The position numbers and the translations under genes were made by a program. 64,000 nt of DNA from Flavobacterium alvei (GTDB lineage Bacteria > Bacteroidota > Bacteroidia > Flavobacteriales > Flavobacteriaceae): NCBI RefSeq assembly GCF_002920895.1, contig NZ_PQVG01000004.1, forward strand, positions 1 through 64,000. Direction: 5' to 3'. Shown piece after piece: positions 54,800-63,198 of the stretch. The number at the start of each line of letters is the position of its first letter. Within the stretch, counting starts at the first letter, position 1. The notes beneath the pieces were generated by a model that saw only the letters and a list, made by a program, of their open reading frames with translations, did no database searches and was not told the origin of the DNA.

Positions 54800-54871
54800 A
54801 TGTTTATTCGATTCAAAATTAGTGTTTGTAGAATGAAACTCTAATAATTTCTAGAAAAATGACAGCCATTT

Positions 54872-55720
54872 TTATTTTAAAAATGCCACCAATTTTTCAA
54901 AACTGTTTAAATCTTTTTCGATTGCACAACTCGAAATTATGGTAGTTTCTAAATGTTTGGTTGGCTTTGAAACCAATAAATATTGAGTTCCATCATCAAA
55001 ATTTTTCAAATAATCTTTTGGGTTGTATTTAATTGCAGCACCAACTTCAACTTTTGAAGCAGCTACATCTTCAGGGTGCATACCCCAAACTGCGATGTAA
55101 TTAGAACCTTTATCTGATTTGAAATCTTTGAAATAATTCACACCCGTTACAAACTGAACTTTCGTTTTGCTCAAACAAATAGCTTCAACTTTTGCCTCTC
55201 TTTTTCCAGAGAAAACGGTCACTCGAACTAGAATATCTACTTTTTGACCTTTGTATGAAACTCCTTTAGAAATCATTTCCATCCAAGAAGTGGTGTCTGT
55301 TTTTCTAACTCGTGCTAAACGATTGCTAACTGGATTTAACGGAACTACTTTTTCGCCATCCCAAAGTTTAACACCTCCAAGTCCAACGGTTGCATTCACT
55401 TTATAATAATCAGCTCCCCATCCTTCTTTTTGTTGTTCTGGAGTTGGATACCAATTTGCTTTTCTCAATTCTAGCCCCAAATTGGGTTTGGAATACACAT
55501 CAATAGCTACTTTTTCATTGAAATAAATTCGGAGTGCCATCCATTCGTTTTCAATTGCTGGCCCGTGGTGTCCAATTGTTTTGTATAAATCGCCAGATTC
55601 AGAACCTATATCAGTAAGATAGGTGACCTTATCTGACTTCATATAAAGGCTTGTATCCGTATTGTTTTGACCAAAACAAATTCCACAAAACAGTAAAAAA
55701 GCAATAAATGATGTTTTCAT
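54872..55720 (-). CDS. Secreted DUF4861 protein
   Basis: 282 residues with a signal peptide (1-17, ending CGICFGQ). The motif IGHHGPAIENEWMALRIYF and the later NWYPTPEQQKEGWGADYYKV match DUF4861, found near polysaccharide-lyase clusters in Bacteroidetes. Here no lyase is nearby. Function unknown; the fold is probably beta-rich. It lies about 110 bp from the S9 peptidase gene on the same strand. Confidence 0.75.
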   Translation of the reverse strand: MKTSFIAFLLFCGICFGQNNTDTSLYMKSDKVTYLTDIGSESGDLYKTIGHHGPAIENEWMALRIYFNEKVAIDVYSKPNLGLELRKANWYPTPEQQKEGWGADYYKVNATVGLGGVKLWDGEKVVPLNPVSNRLARVRKTDTTSWMEMISKGVSYKGQKVDILVRVTVFSGKREAKVEAICLSKTKVQFVTGVNYFKDFKSDKGSNYIAVWGMHPEDVAASKVEVGAAIKYNPKDYLKNFDDGTQYLLVSKPTKHLETTIISSCAIEKDLNSFEKLVAFLK

Positions 55721-55832
55721 AATTATCTATGTTATCGATTACAATTAATTTTAGTAAAAGTAATTAAACCATATAAAATTACCTAAAAATTTCTCTTTAT
55801 TGATAGAAAAAGAGAAAGTGTATCCTGAAAAT

Positions 55833-57734
55833 TTACAAAGTTTCTTTCAACCATTTATAAAATTCTCTCTGCCAAACCAAAGCATTTTGAGGTTTCAAAA
55901 CCCAATGATTTTCTTCTGGAAAATAAAGGAATCTACTTTGTATTCCAAGCATTTGTGCCGCCTGAAAAGCTTCTTGACCTTGTCCAATAGGAACTCTAAA
56001 ATCATTTCCACCTTGAATAATTAAAATAGGCATATTCCATTTTTGAACATTGTTAATAGGATTAAATACAGTGTAGGCTTTTTGCGCTACTGCATTGTCT
56101 TTTTCCCAATAAGCGCCACCAAAATCCCAATAATTAAAGAACACTTCTTCGGTAGTACCAAACATACTTTGCGTATTGAAAACTCCGTCGTGAGCAATGA
56201 AAGTTTTGAATCGATTGTTGTGAATTCCAGCCAAATAAAACGCTGAATAACCTCCATAACTAGCACCAACACAACCCAAACGGTTTTTGTCAACATAGTT
56301 TTCTTTGGCAACATCGTCAATGGCTGAAAGGTAATCCTGCATTACTTGTCCGCCCCAATCTTTGCTAATTTGTTCGTTCCATTCCACACCGTGCCCCTGC
56401 ATTCCACGACGATTCGGGGCTACAACAATATAACCTTGAGCCGCCATTAATTGGAAATTCCAGCGGAAAGAATAAAATTGTGTCAATGCCGATTGTGGTC
56501 CACCTTGACAATACAATAAAGTTGGGTATTTTTTGGAAGCGTCAAAATGGGGAGGAAGAATAACCCAAACTAACATTTTTTTACCATCCGTTGTAGTGAC
56601 ATATCTTCTTTCGGTTTTGCTTAACGCCAATGAATTATAAATTTCTGTGTTGACATTCGTCAATTGATGCCAAGTTTTTTGCTGCAAATTATAGGAATAA
56701 ATTTCGGCAGCGTGATTCATATCCGTTCGAGTTACGAAAATACTATCACCCGATAAAGCAATCAAACCAGTAACATCAAAATCGCCATTGGTCAATTGGA
56801 TGACTTGTGGTAATTTCTTGGTCACCCCAGGAAAATCGACTTCAAACAGTTGAATTGTTCCGTCTATTGGGGCTTGAAAATATACTTTTTTGCCGTCAGG
56901 ACTCCAAAGAAAACTTTCTACTGTTCCATCCCAATGGGCTGTTAAATTGATATTGATTCCTTTGAATTGAACAATAATGTCGTTTTTATCGGCTTCATAA
57001 CCATCGCGTTTCATTTGCAACCAAGTTAAATTTCCTGTTGGAGAAAATGCTGGATGAGTGTCATACCCTAAATTGCCTTCAGTTTTATTAGTTGTTTTTC
57101 CGGTTTCTAAATTATATTCATATAAATCGGTATTTGTGCTAATGGCATAAGCGGTTCCGGCTTTTTTCTTGCAAACATAAATAATGCTTTTGCTATCTGG
57201 CGACCAAATATAATCTTCGTCTCCTCCAAAAGGTTTTTGCGGACTATCGAAATTTTCACCTTTCAAAATATCTATTCCATCCGCACCTTCTTTATTTCCT
57301 TTATAAAAAACATGATTGAATTTGCCTTCGTTCCATTTGTCCCAATGACGATAATCCAAACCATTGTAGATTTGAACATTCGATTTGTCTAATTCAGGAT
57401 AAAAATCTTTGCCGTGAACTTTGTCGATTTTCACTTCTTGGTCATAAACAATAAATTTTCCGTCTGGAGAAATATTTTTGTCATTCAACACTTCTTTGGT
57501 AGAAGTAATTTCGATTGGATTTCCACCATTTATAGGCAAAGAATAGAATTTTGAATTGGATTTATTCTCTTCGGCTGAAGGAGTGTCCACCTTGTAAATT
57601 ATATTTTTTCCATCTTTAGAAAGTCCAAGAGCCGAAACTCTTCCTAATTTTAAAAGTAATTCTGGAGACATTGCGTTTTGCGCCATCGCATTTAAGTTTA
57701 TCATTATCAGTATTATAAAAGCTATTTTTTTCAT
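55833..57734 (-). CDS. S9 family prolyl oligopeptidase-like serine peptidase
   Basis: 633 residues with a signal peptide (1-18, ending LNAMAQ). An N-terminal seven-bladed propeller (about 25-370, with repeats such as WSPDSKSIIYV and FSPTGNLTW) is followed by an alpha/beta hydrolase. The catalytic Ser is in GASYGGYSAFY, Asp in QGGNDFRVPIGQ and His in PEENHWVLKPQ. It cleaves short peptides in the periplasm, probably aminopeptidase-like (DAP-type). Confidence 0.92.
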   Translation of the reverse strand: MKKIAFIILIMINLNAMAQNAMSPELLLKLGRVSALGLSKDGKNIIYKVDTPSAEENKSNSKFYSLPINGGNPIEITSTKEVLNDKNISPDGKFIVYDQEVKIDKVHGKDFYPELDKSNVQIYNGLDYRHWDKWNEGKFNHVFYKGNKEGADGIDILKGENFDSPQKPFGGDEDYIWSPDSKSIIYVCKKKAGTAYAISTNTDLYEYNLETGKTTNKTEGNLGYDTHPAFSPTGNLTWLQMKRDGYEADKNDIIVQFKGININLTAHWDGTVESFLWSPDGKKVYFQAPIDGTIQLFEVDFPGVTKKLPQVIQLTNGDFDVTGLIALSGDSIFVTRTDMNHAAEIYSYNLQQKTWHQLTNVNTEIYNSLALSKTERRYVTTTDGKKMLVWVILPPHFDASKKYPTLLYCQGGPQSALTQFYSFRWNFQLMAAQGYIVVAPNRRGMQGHGVEWNEQISKDWGGQVMQDYLSAIDDVAKENYVDKNRLGCVGASYGGYSAFYLAGIHNNRFKTFIAHDGVFNTQSMFGTTEEVFFNYWDFGGAYWEKDNAVAQKAYTVFNPINNVQKWNMPILIIQGGNDFRVPIGQGQEAFQAAQMLGIQSRFLYFPEENHWVLKPQNALVWQREFYKWLKETL

Positions 57735-57863
57735 TATAAATTGGGGATTTTTATAGTTTTAAAAATACAAAAACCAATCAGAATACGATGAAGTTATTTC
57801 TAGCAAATTTTAGAAATAAGAAGCAATTTTTTTTACTTTTATAAAAAAATCAGTTTTAACAGA

Positions 57864-58604
57864 ATGGCGACAAAAATAACATCGAAAAAAACAAAAAAAC
57901 CAGCAAAAAAAGATACTGGAACTTTCAGGAGCAAAGTCTCTAGGTTTTTATTCAAAGCAATGTTGTGGTTTTTTGGGGTGTCTATCTTTCTTGTGGTATT
58001 ATTTAAGTTTGTGCCCGTTCCATTCACACCTTTGATGGTGATTCGAACCATAGAAAATAAGCTCGCTGGCAAAGAAAATTATTATAGCCACGACTGGGAA
58101 CCCATAGAAAACATTTCGCTTAATTTGCAAAAAGCCGTAATTGCGAGTGAAGATGGAACTTTTCTGAGCCATCACGGTTTTGATTTTACAGCCATGCAAA
58201 AAGCCTATAAAAACAATGAAAGAGGGAGACGGATAAAAGGAGGAAGTACCATTTCGCAACAAACCGCTAAAAACGTTTTTCTTTGGCAAGGCAGAAGCTA
58301 TTTGCGCAAAGGTTTGGAAGCTTATTTTACGATTTTGATAGAACTAATTTGGGGCAAAGAGCGCATTATGGAAGTCTATCTCAACAGCATCGAAATGGGA
58401 AATGGGATTTATGGAGCCCAAGCTGCAACGCAACATTGGTACCGAAAAGATGCTAAGAGTCTTACCAAAATTCAAGCCGCTGGAATTGCAGCTATTTTGC
58501 CGAATCCAAGAAAATATTCAGCGACCAGTTCTTCTTCTTATATCAATCGCAGAAAAGACAAAATTGTCCGTATAATGAGGCATATTGGCAAAATTAACTA
58601 TTAA
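57864..58604 (+). CDS. mtgA: Monofunctional biosynthetic peptidoglycan transglycosylase
   Basis: 246 residues. An N-terminal Lys-rich cytoplasmic tail and one membrane helix (about 34-54) precede a GT51 domain. Catalytic Glu is in ASEDGTFLSHHGFDF, followed by GGSTISQQTAKNVFLW and the second Glu region ELIWGKERIMEVYLNSIEMG. It polymerises lipid II into glycan strands. No transpeptidase domain, so monofunctional. Stand-alone. Confidence 0.93.
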   Translation: MATKITSKKTKKPAKKDTGTFRSKVSRFLFKAMLWFFGVSIFLVVLFKFVPVPFTPLMVIRTIENKLAGKENYYSHDWEPIENISLNLQKAVIASEDGTFLSHHGFDFTAMQKAYKNNERGRRIKGGSTISQQTAKNVFLWQGRSYLRKGLEAYFTILIELIWGKERIMEVYLNSIEMGNGIYGAQAATQHWYRKDAKSLTKIQAAGIAAILPNPRKYSATSSSSYINRRKDKIVRIMRHIGKINY

Positions 58605-58710
58605 AAAAATGCTATAATTTAAATTACACATTCCTACTAAAGTGTAATTAACGATTTTTTACTGATTTATTTCAGTAAAAATCCTTGCCATTCGTGGCTA
58701 AAAAACTTTG

Positions 58711-58718
58711 TACCTTTG
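58711..58718 (+). promoter_or_regulatory. Probable promoter box of thiL
   Basis: TACCTTTG followed by C. A TTG lies 23 bp upstream (58685-58687). The start codon is at 58773. No TPP riboswitch is seen in the leader. Confidence 0.45.
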
Positions 58719-58772
58719 CACCTCAACACTAATTTAAATAATGAATGAAGATTGTTTCATTCCTGCAATACT

Positions 58773-59822
58773 ATGATTGAAGATAAAAACCCACAACGAA
58801 CCAGTATTGCTCAATTGGGCGAATTTGGATTGATAGAACACTTGACCAAAAACTTTGAAATCAATCAAACCTCGACCATAAAAGGCATTGGTGATGATGC
58901 TGCTGTTTTGAATTTTGCAGACAAAAAAGTTGTAGTTTCAACAGATATTTTGGTGGAAGGAGTTCATTTTGATTTGGCTTATATGCCTTTGAAACATTTA
59001 GGATACAAAGCTGTTGTAGTCAATGTTTCGGATATTTGTGCTATGAATGCAAAAGCAACACAAATTTTAGTTTCGATTGCAGTTTCAAATCGTTTTCCAC
59101 TAGAAGCATTAGAAGAATTATTCGACGGAATTTCGCTAGCTGCAAATGAATATAAAATAGATGTTATTGGTGGTGACACTACTTCTTCTCAAAAAGGTAT
59201 GATTATCAGCATTACAGTTCTTGGTGAAGCAGATGAAAATGAAATTGTGTATAGAAATGGAGCGGGACAAACTGACTTATTAGTAGTAACTGGAGATATT
59301 GGCGCTGCCTACATGGGATTACAAGTTTTAGAAAGAGAAAAACAAGTTTTTCAGGTAAACCCCAATTCGCAACCCGATTTAGATGCTTATACCTATTTAA
59401 TTGAACGCCAATTAAAGCCAGAAGCCCGTAAAGACATTCGCACTTTATTGCACGCATTGGAAATACAACCAACAGCAATGATAGATATTTCAGACGGATT
59501 GTCTTCTGAGATTATGCATATTTGCAAACAATCCAAAGTGGGTTGTAATTTATATGAAGACAAATTGCCTCTTGATCCGCAATTTATGAATGTTTGCGAA
59601 GAATTTAACCTTGATGCAACCACTGTAGCAATCAATGGTGGCGAAGATTATGAATTACTCTTCACGATTAAAATGGAAGATTTTGAAAAAATAAAAGGAA
59701 ATCCAAATTTCACAATTATTGGACATATGACCCAAGAAAGCGAAGGAATTCATTTGGTAACTCGTGCCAACACTAGAATTCCGCTGAAAGCTCGTGGCTG
59801 GAATGCTTTGAGTGAAGAATAA
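58773..59822 (+). CDS. thiL: Thiamine-phosphate kinase
   Basis: 349 residues from ATG at 58773 (MIEDKNPQRTSIAQLGEFG). PurM-like fold with the metal/ATP motifs GIGDDAAVLNF, STDILVEGVHFD, VIGGDTTSS and MIDISDGLSSEI. It phosphorylates thiamine monophosphate to thiamine diphosphate. No other thi genes are nearby. Confidence 0.93.
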   Translation: MIEDKNPQRTSIAQLGEFGLIEHLTKNFEINQTSTIKGIGDDAAVLNFADKKVVVSTDILVEGVHFDLAYMPLKHLGYKAVVVNVSDICAMNAKATQILVSIAVSNRFPLEALEELFDGISLAANEYKIDVIGGDTTSSQKGMIISITVLGEADENEIVYRNGAGQTDLLVVTGDIGAAYMGLQVLEREKQVFQVNPNSQPDLDAYTYLIERQLKPEARKDIRTLLHALEIQPTAMIDISDGLSSEIMHICKQSKVGCNLYEDKLPLDPQFMNVCEEFNLDATTVAINGGEDYELLFTIKMEDFEKIKGNPNFTIIGHMTQESEGIHLVTRANTRIPLKARGWNALSEE

Positions 59823-59830
59823 AAAAACCA

Positions 59831-59861
59831 AAAACGGCGCTGATTATGCGCCGTTTTCTTT
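59831..59861. terminator. Rho-independent terminator of thiL
   Basis: AAAACGGCGC (59831-59840) pairs with GCGCCGTTTT (59848-59857), 7-nt loop, T-rich tail. Symmetric enough to serve the convergent regulator gene too. Confidence 0.85.
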
Positions 59862-59877
59862 TCTTGTATTTAATAGT

Positions 59878-60573
59878 TTAAAAAAGCAAACCTCTATTTT
59901 TAGCGACTCTCACTAATTCAATATCAGTTTCGTCAGTAATACTTAATAATTTTTTCAAATTCATTTTCCTTTTTTCAATAGCACTTAAAGAAATTGGAAC
60001 ATATTGTGGAATATCTTTTGTTTTTGTCCCTTTTGAGATGTGAAAAAGAATTTGTTTGTCGAAAAGATCAATTTCTATAGTTTCAAGTTCAGATTGATCT
60101 AACATTTTTTGAATAGATTGACTGTAATAAATTTCGTTGTTGATGACTTTATTAAATCCAAAAAGCAACTCGTCAAATGTTAAATCATTTTTTATAACAA
60201 GCCCAAGAGGGTTTATAGCATCTATTATAGTTCTAATTTTCAGCAATTCAGTGTACATAGTTAGCAAAATAATTTTACAGTTTGGCATATATTGATGTAA
60301 CAATATTGCTAAATCTTCACCTGAAAAAATTCCTTTTTCATCATAAGAAGGCATACTTATATCTAAAAAAGCAACGTCAAAAGGCGGTGTTTCTGGGTTG
60401 GTTATAATATTATATCCAGATTCACAGTCTTTGGCTTCGGTTATAAAAAACTCATATTGGTTTGGATTGTACCTTGTAATTGCATTTTTATAACCTTGAA
60501 TGATAAACGGATGATCATCTACAATTAATATATTATTCTTAATAGTTATATCGGCTGTTGATTCAGATGTCAT
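59878..60573 (-). CDS. Response regulator, receiver plus LuxR-like DNA-binding domain
   Basis: 231 residues from ATG at 60573; upstream in-frame codons overlap the kinase gene. Receiver (about 12-140): DDHPFIIQGY, phospho-Asp in DVAFLDISMPSYDE, switch ILLTMYTEL, Lys in VIKNDLTFDELL. The C-terminal helix-turn-helix (about 170-225) resembles the LuxR/FixJ type (IPQYVPISLSAIEKRKMNLKKLL). It is the partner of the TPR kinase, starting 16 bp after its stop. Confidence 0.85.
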   Translation of the reverse strand: MTSESTADITIKNNILIVDDHPFIIQGYKNAITRYNPNQYEFFITEAKDCESGYNIITNPETPPFDVAFLDISMPSYDEKGIFSGEDLAILLHQYMPNCKIILLTMYTELLKIRTIIDAINPLGLVIKNDLTFDELLFGFNKVINNEIYYSQSIQKMLDQSELETIEIDLFDKQILFHISKGTKTKDIPQYVPISLSAIEKRKMNLKKLLSITDETDIELVRVAKNRGLLF

Positions 60574-60589
60574 TTTTTGTAATTTTTTA

Positions 60590-62614
60590 TTAATTTGGTA
60601 TTGTAACTTTAATTTTTGTTCCTTCTCCTTTTTTTGATTTAACTTCAAAAGTGCCCTGGCATTCATTCACTCTGGAAAGCATATTTTGCAACCCAATTCC
60701 TTTTTTGGCTTTATTCACATTAAAGCCAATTCCGTCATCACTTATATGTAATAATAATTCATTGACACCTTTTTTAAATTCTACCTTTATTTCATTGGCA
60801 AAAGCATATTTATTTGTGTTTTGGAGTGATTCTTGAATTATTCGGTACAAATTTATTTTAACAGCATTACTTATTAAATCCCATTTTATGTTAGAATCAA
60901 TATGGGAAATTAATTTTGAATTATACGTTTTGTTTTGTTTTTCAAAAAGGATGTCTACAATGGCTACGAAGTTATTAATTAATTCCGATTTCTCCCTATT
61001 CAAATCATGTGAAATTTCACGAATATCCTGCTCGATATTTTTCAGTTCTATTATGTAGCTGTTTCTCTGCTCAGAAGCAAGTTCATCGTTTATTTTATTT
61101 AAACTATCTAAATTCATACGCACACCAAACATTCTACCCAAAACACCATCATGCAATTCTTGAGCTACACGTTTTTTTTCAATTACTCTGATGGTTTCAA
61201 CATTATTCTGCTGCGAAATCATTAAATTGTAGATTTCCTCATTAGCTCTTTGTTGCTCTTGCTTGTACAAAAGCTCTCTATTTTTAGCTTTTTGCGCTTT
61301 AATGATATACAAAAACATCCCTAGAATCAAAATCGACCCAAAAATATAAACCAAATTCCTGTTTTGAGTTGTTAAATCAGTATTTTCTTGTTTGATTTCG
61401 TCGGTTTCATACTCAATACGAGTGAATTTTTCTTCCATTTTTCGCTCAGCCTTTTGCAAACTATCATTGATATGAATGTATTCTTTGTTGTATTCAGCAG
61501 CTTTTGTTGGTTCTATAATAGCCAATTGTTTTAATGGCAATAAATAATTTCTCCTGTTTTTCGATTTTTCAGCGGTATGAAGTGCTTCTTTCGAATATTG
61601 CAAAGCTTTTGAAACATCCTTTTTGGAAGCAAAATATTCTGACAAATGGATTTTTGTTGTAATAATTCCTGTAGTCAATTGTAGACTATCTCTAATTCTG
61701 AGAGATTCATAAAACAATTCGGGAAGTCCAGATGATTCTTCTATCTTAAATCTTGAATAGCCTAAATTATCCAACAATATTGCATATACAAATGGCTTAT
61801 AAATAATTAAATCTTTTTTTTGTTCTAAGCCTTTTTGAAAATATGGAATAGCCTTTTTGTGTTGATTCATATTTTGATAAACAAAACCCATATTGTTCAT
61901 CGAAGTGGCCATAGATTGAAACTCAATTGGAGTTGGATTTTCATTTAAACTTTTCAAAGCTTTATTATGATACTCAATGGCTTTATTATATTCTCCTAAT
62001 TCATTATAAACTAGACCTAAAAGGTTATACAATTCATATAACGTTTCGTCTGCATTTACTCCTTTTAAGACACGCAATGCTTTGAAAGCTGATATTTCAC
62101 AACCTAAAAAGTCGCTTTCTTTATATTGCAATTGTGCTTTATTTAACCGTGTTTTGGCTAAATTAATATTATCATTTTGTTGAAGATATATTTTTTCGGC
62201 TTTGAAATAATATGTAAAAGCAGTATCAGAAACGCCTTGTGATACATAATAATCCCCCAAATACGAATACGCTTTGGCTATACTCACAGTATCCTTACTT
62301 ATTTCTGATTTTTCTAATACAATTTTTGCTATTTCTTGATATTTTTTCCAATCGTTCAAATTATAATAACGGTTGGCCACTCTAAACAAATTGACTCTTT
62401 GCAAAGAATCGTTTTCTTGATCAATAATAATAGTAAACGCTTTCTGAATGTATTCCTGCCTTTTTTTAGTGGAAGAACTAAAATCATTGGCTTTAGATAG
62501 ATAAGCAGAAAGACTATCCTCTGAGGAAGTAGTCGTTTGATTTTCTGTATTTTTTTTAGTACATCCTAAGAAAATCAACAGCAATAATAACAATATGGAG
62601 TAGGCGTTTTTCAA
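60590..62614 (-). CDS. TPR-containing sensor histidine kinase (HisKA_3 type)
   Basis: 674 residues. The N-terminus has a lipoprotein signal (LLLLLLIFLGCTKK, Cys near 18). Residues 30-390 are tetratricopeptide repeats, for example LLGLVYNELGEYNKAIEYHNKAL. A membrane helix (about 422-440) follows, then HisKA_3 with phospho-His in VAQELHDGVLGRMFGVR, and an HATPase ending with HISDDGIGFNV and GIGLQNMLSRV. The TPR part is predicted to be periplasmic, so it could bind a peptide or protein. The downstream NarL-type regulator is its partner. Confidence 0.88.
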   Translation of the reverse strand: MKNAYSILLLLLLIFLGCTKKNTENQTTTSSEDSLSAYLSKANDFSSSTKKRQEYIQKAFTIIIDQENDSLQRVNLFRVANRYYNLNDWKKYQEIAKIVLEKSEISKDTVSIAKAYSYLGDYYVSQGVSDTAFTYYFKAEKIYLQQNDNINLAKTRLNKAQLQYKESDFLGCEISAFKALRVLKGVNADETLYELYNLLGLVYNELGEYNKAIEYHNKALKSLNENPTPIEFQSMATSMNNMGFVYQNMNQHKKAIPYFQKGLEQKKDLIIYKPFVYAILLDNLGYSRFKIEESSGLPELFYESLRIRDSLQLTTGIITTKIHLSEYFASKKDVSKALQYSKEALHTAEKSKNRRNYLLPLKQLAIIEPTKAAEYNKEYIHINDSLQKAERKMEEKFTRIEYETDEIKQENTDLTTQNRNLVYIFGSILILGMFLYIIKAQKAKNRELLYKQEQQRANEEIYNLMISQQNNVETIRVIEKKRVAQELHDGVLGRMFGVRMNLDSLNKINDELASEQRNSYIIELKNIEQDIREISHDLNREKSELINNFVAIVDILFEKQNKTYNSKLISHIDSNIKWDLISNAVKINLYRIIQESLQNTNKYAFANEIKVEFKKGVNELLLHISDDGIGFNVNKAKKGIGLQNMLSRVNECQGTFEVKSKKGEGTKIKVTIPN

Positions 62615-62662
62615 TAGTTGTTTTGAATTTCATCAAAAATACTAAAATAAAACTATTGACAT

Positions 62663-62693
62663 AAAAAAAGGTTATCAAAAAATGATAACCTTT
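62663..62693 (-). terminator. Rho-independent terminator of the repeat-peptide gene
   Basis: AAAGGTTATCA (62667-62677) pairs with TGATAACCTTT (62683-62693), loop of 5. The minus strand continues with a T-run. It isolates the repeat gene from the kinase gene. Confidence 0.85.
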
Positions 62694-62724
62694 ATAAATT
62701 TAAGTCTTATTTAAAACAAGTAAA

Positions 62725-63021
62725 TCAGTCTAATCTAACATTTCCACCTGTAGCTCCATTGCCTGAGGCTTCTAATCTTGGATTTCCACCTGTAGCTCCA
62801 TTTCCAGAAGCTTCTAATCTTGGATTTCCACCTGTTGCGCCATTTCCAGAAGCTTCTAATCTTGGATTTCCACCTGTTGCGCCATTTCCTGAGGCTTCTA
62901 ATCTTGGATTTCCACCTGTTGCACCATTTCCTGAGGCATCAATTTTAGTTTCTGGTGTAGTGAAAGATGTTAATATCATTACTAATGTTAATAATCCGAT
63001 GGTTAAGAATGACTTTTTCAT
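62725..63021 (-). CDS. Secreted small protein of five 14-residue repeats
   Basis: 98 residues. A signal peptide (1-21, ending MILTSFT) and a short spacer (TPETKID) precede five tandem units with the consensus ASGNGATGGNPRLE, the last being ASGNGATGGNVRLD. Nothing follows the repeats. The units are rich in Gly, Asn, Ala and Thr with one Arg each. I recognise no family. It could be a precursor cut into several identical peptides, a repetitive surface filament or a matrix protein. The gene has its own terminator and sits between a LytTR regulator and a TPR kinase, all on the minus strand. Confidence 0.75.
   Translation of the reverse strand: MKKSFLTIGLLTLVMILTSFTTPETKIDASGNGATGGNPRLEASGNGATGGNPRLEASGNGATGGNPRLEASGNGATGGNPRLEASGNGATGGNVRLD
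62728..62937. repeat. Five tandem 42-bp repeats within the secreted-peptide gene
   Basis: Units of 42 bp at 62728-62769, 62770-62811, 62812-62853, 62854-62895 and 62896-62937. They differ mainly at third codon positions (for example GCTTCT versus GCCTCA for Ala-Ser), while the encoded peptide is kept. Confidence 0.92.
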
Positions 63022-63064
63022 AGTTTGGGTTTTTTATGTTTTTAATACGTTTTTACATTTTTTG

Positions 63065-63088
63065 GTGACCTTCATAGTGAAGTATCAC
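63065..63088. promoter_or_regulatory. Inverted repeat upstream of the repeat-peptide gene
   Basis: GTGA-c-CTTCA-tag-TGAAG-ta-TCAC, a near-symmetric site 44-67 bp upstream of the start codon at 63021. Its position fits an operator. No clear TAnnTTTG box is seen in this leader. Confidence 0.35.
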
Positions 63089-63198
63089 GGTGTAAAACTA
63101 CATCGGTTATCTTAAATTTTGCAGTAAAATCAAGGGGTTTTGGTAGAATGCACTCGTTTGATAGTGAATGACCATCAAATCTGGGTGGATGGATTTTT

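Noticed and set aside
58720..58772. TPP riboswitch before thiL and FMN riboswitch before riboflavin synthase
   Set aside because: Neither leader is long enough or shows the conserved THI-box or RFN-box segments.
60573..60666. Longer start for the NarL-type regulator inside the kinase gene
   Set aside because: The extra 31 residues are low-complexity Lys/Gln and overlap the kinase stop region; the ATG at 60573 gives a standard receiver start.
62728..62937. 42-bp repeats as a CRISPR array
   Set aside because: Units are contiguous with no spacers, are multiples of three and lie inside a signal-peptide-bearing coding sequence; no cas genes are present.
62759..63115. Plus-strand frame of 118 codons reading PEASNLGFPPVAPF repeats
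   Set aside because: It is the antisense image of the repeat-peptide gene. The minus-strand frame has a proper signal peptide, start and terminator; the plus-strand frame has neither a signal nor a start site and continues into noncoding sequence.
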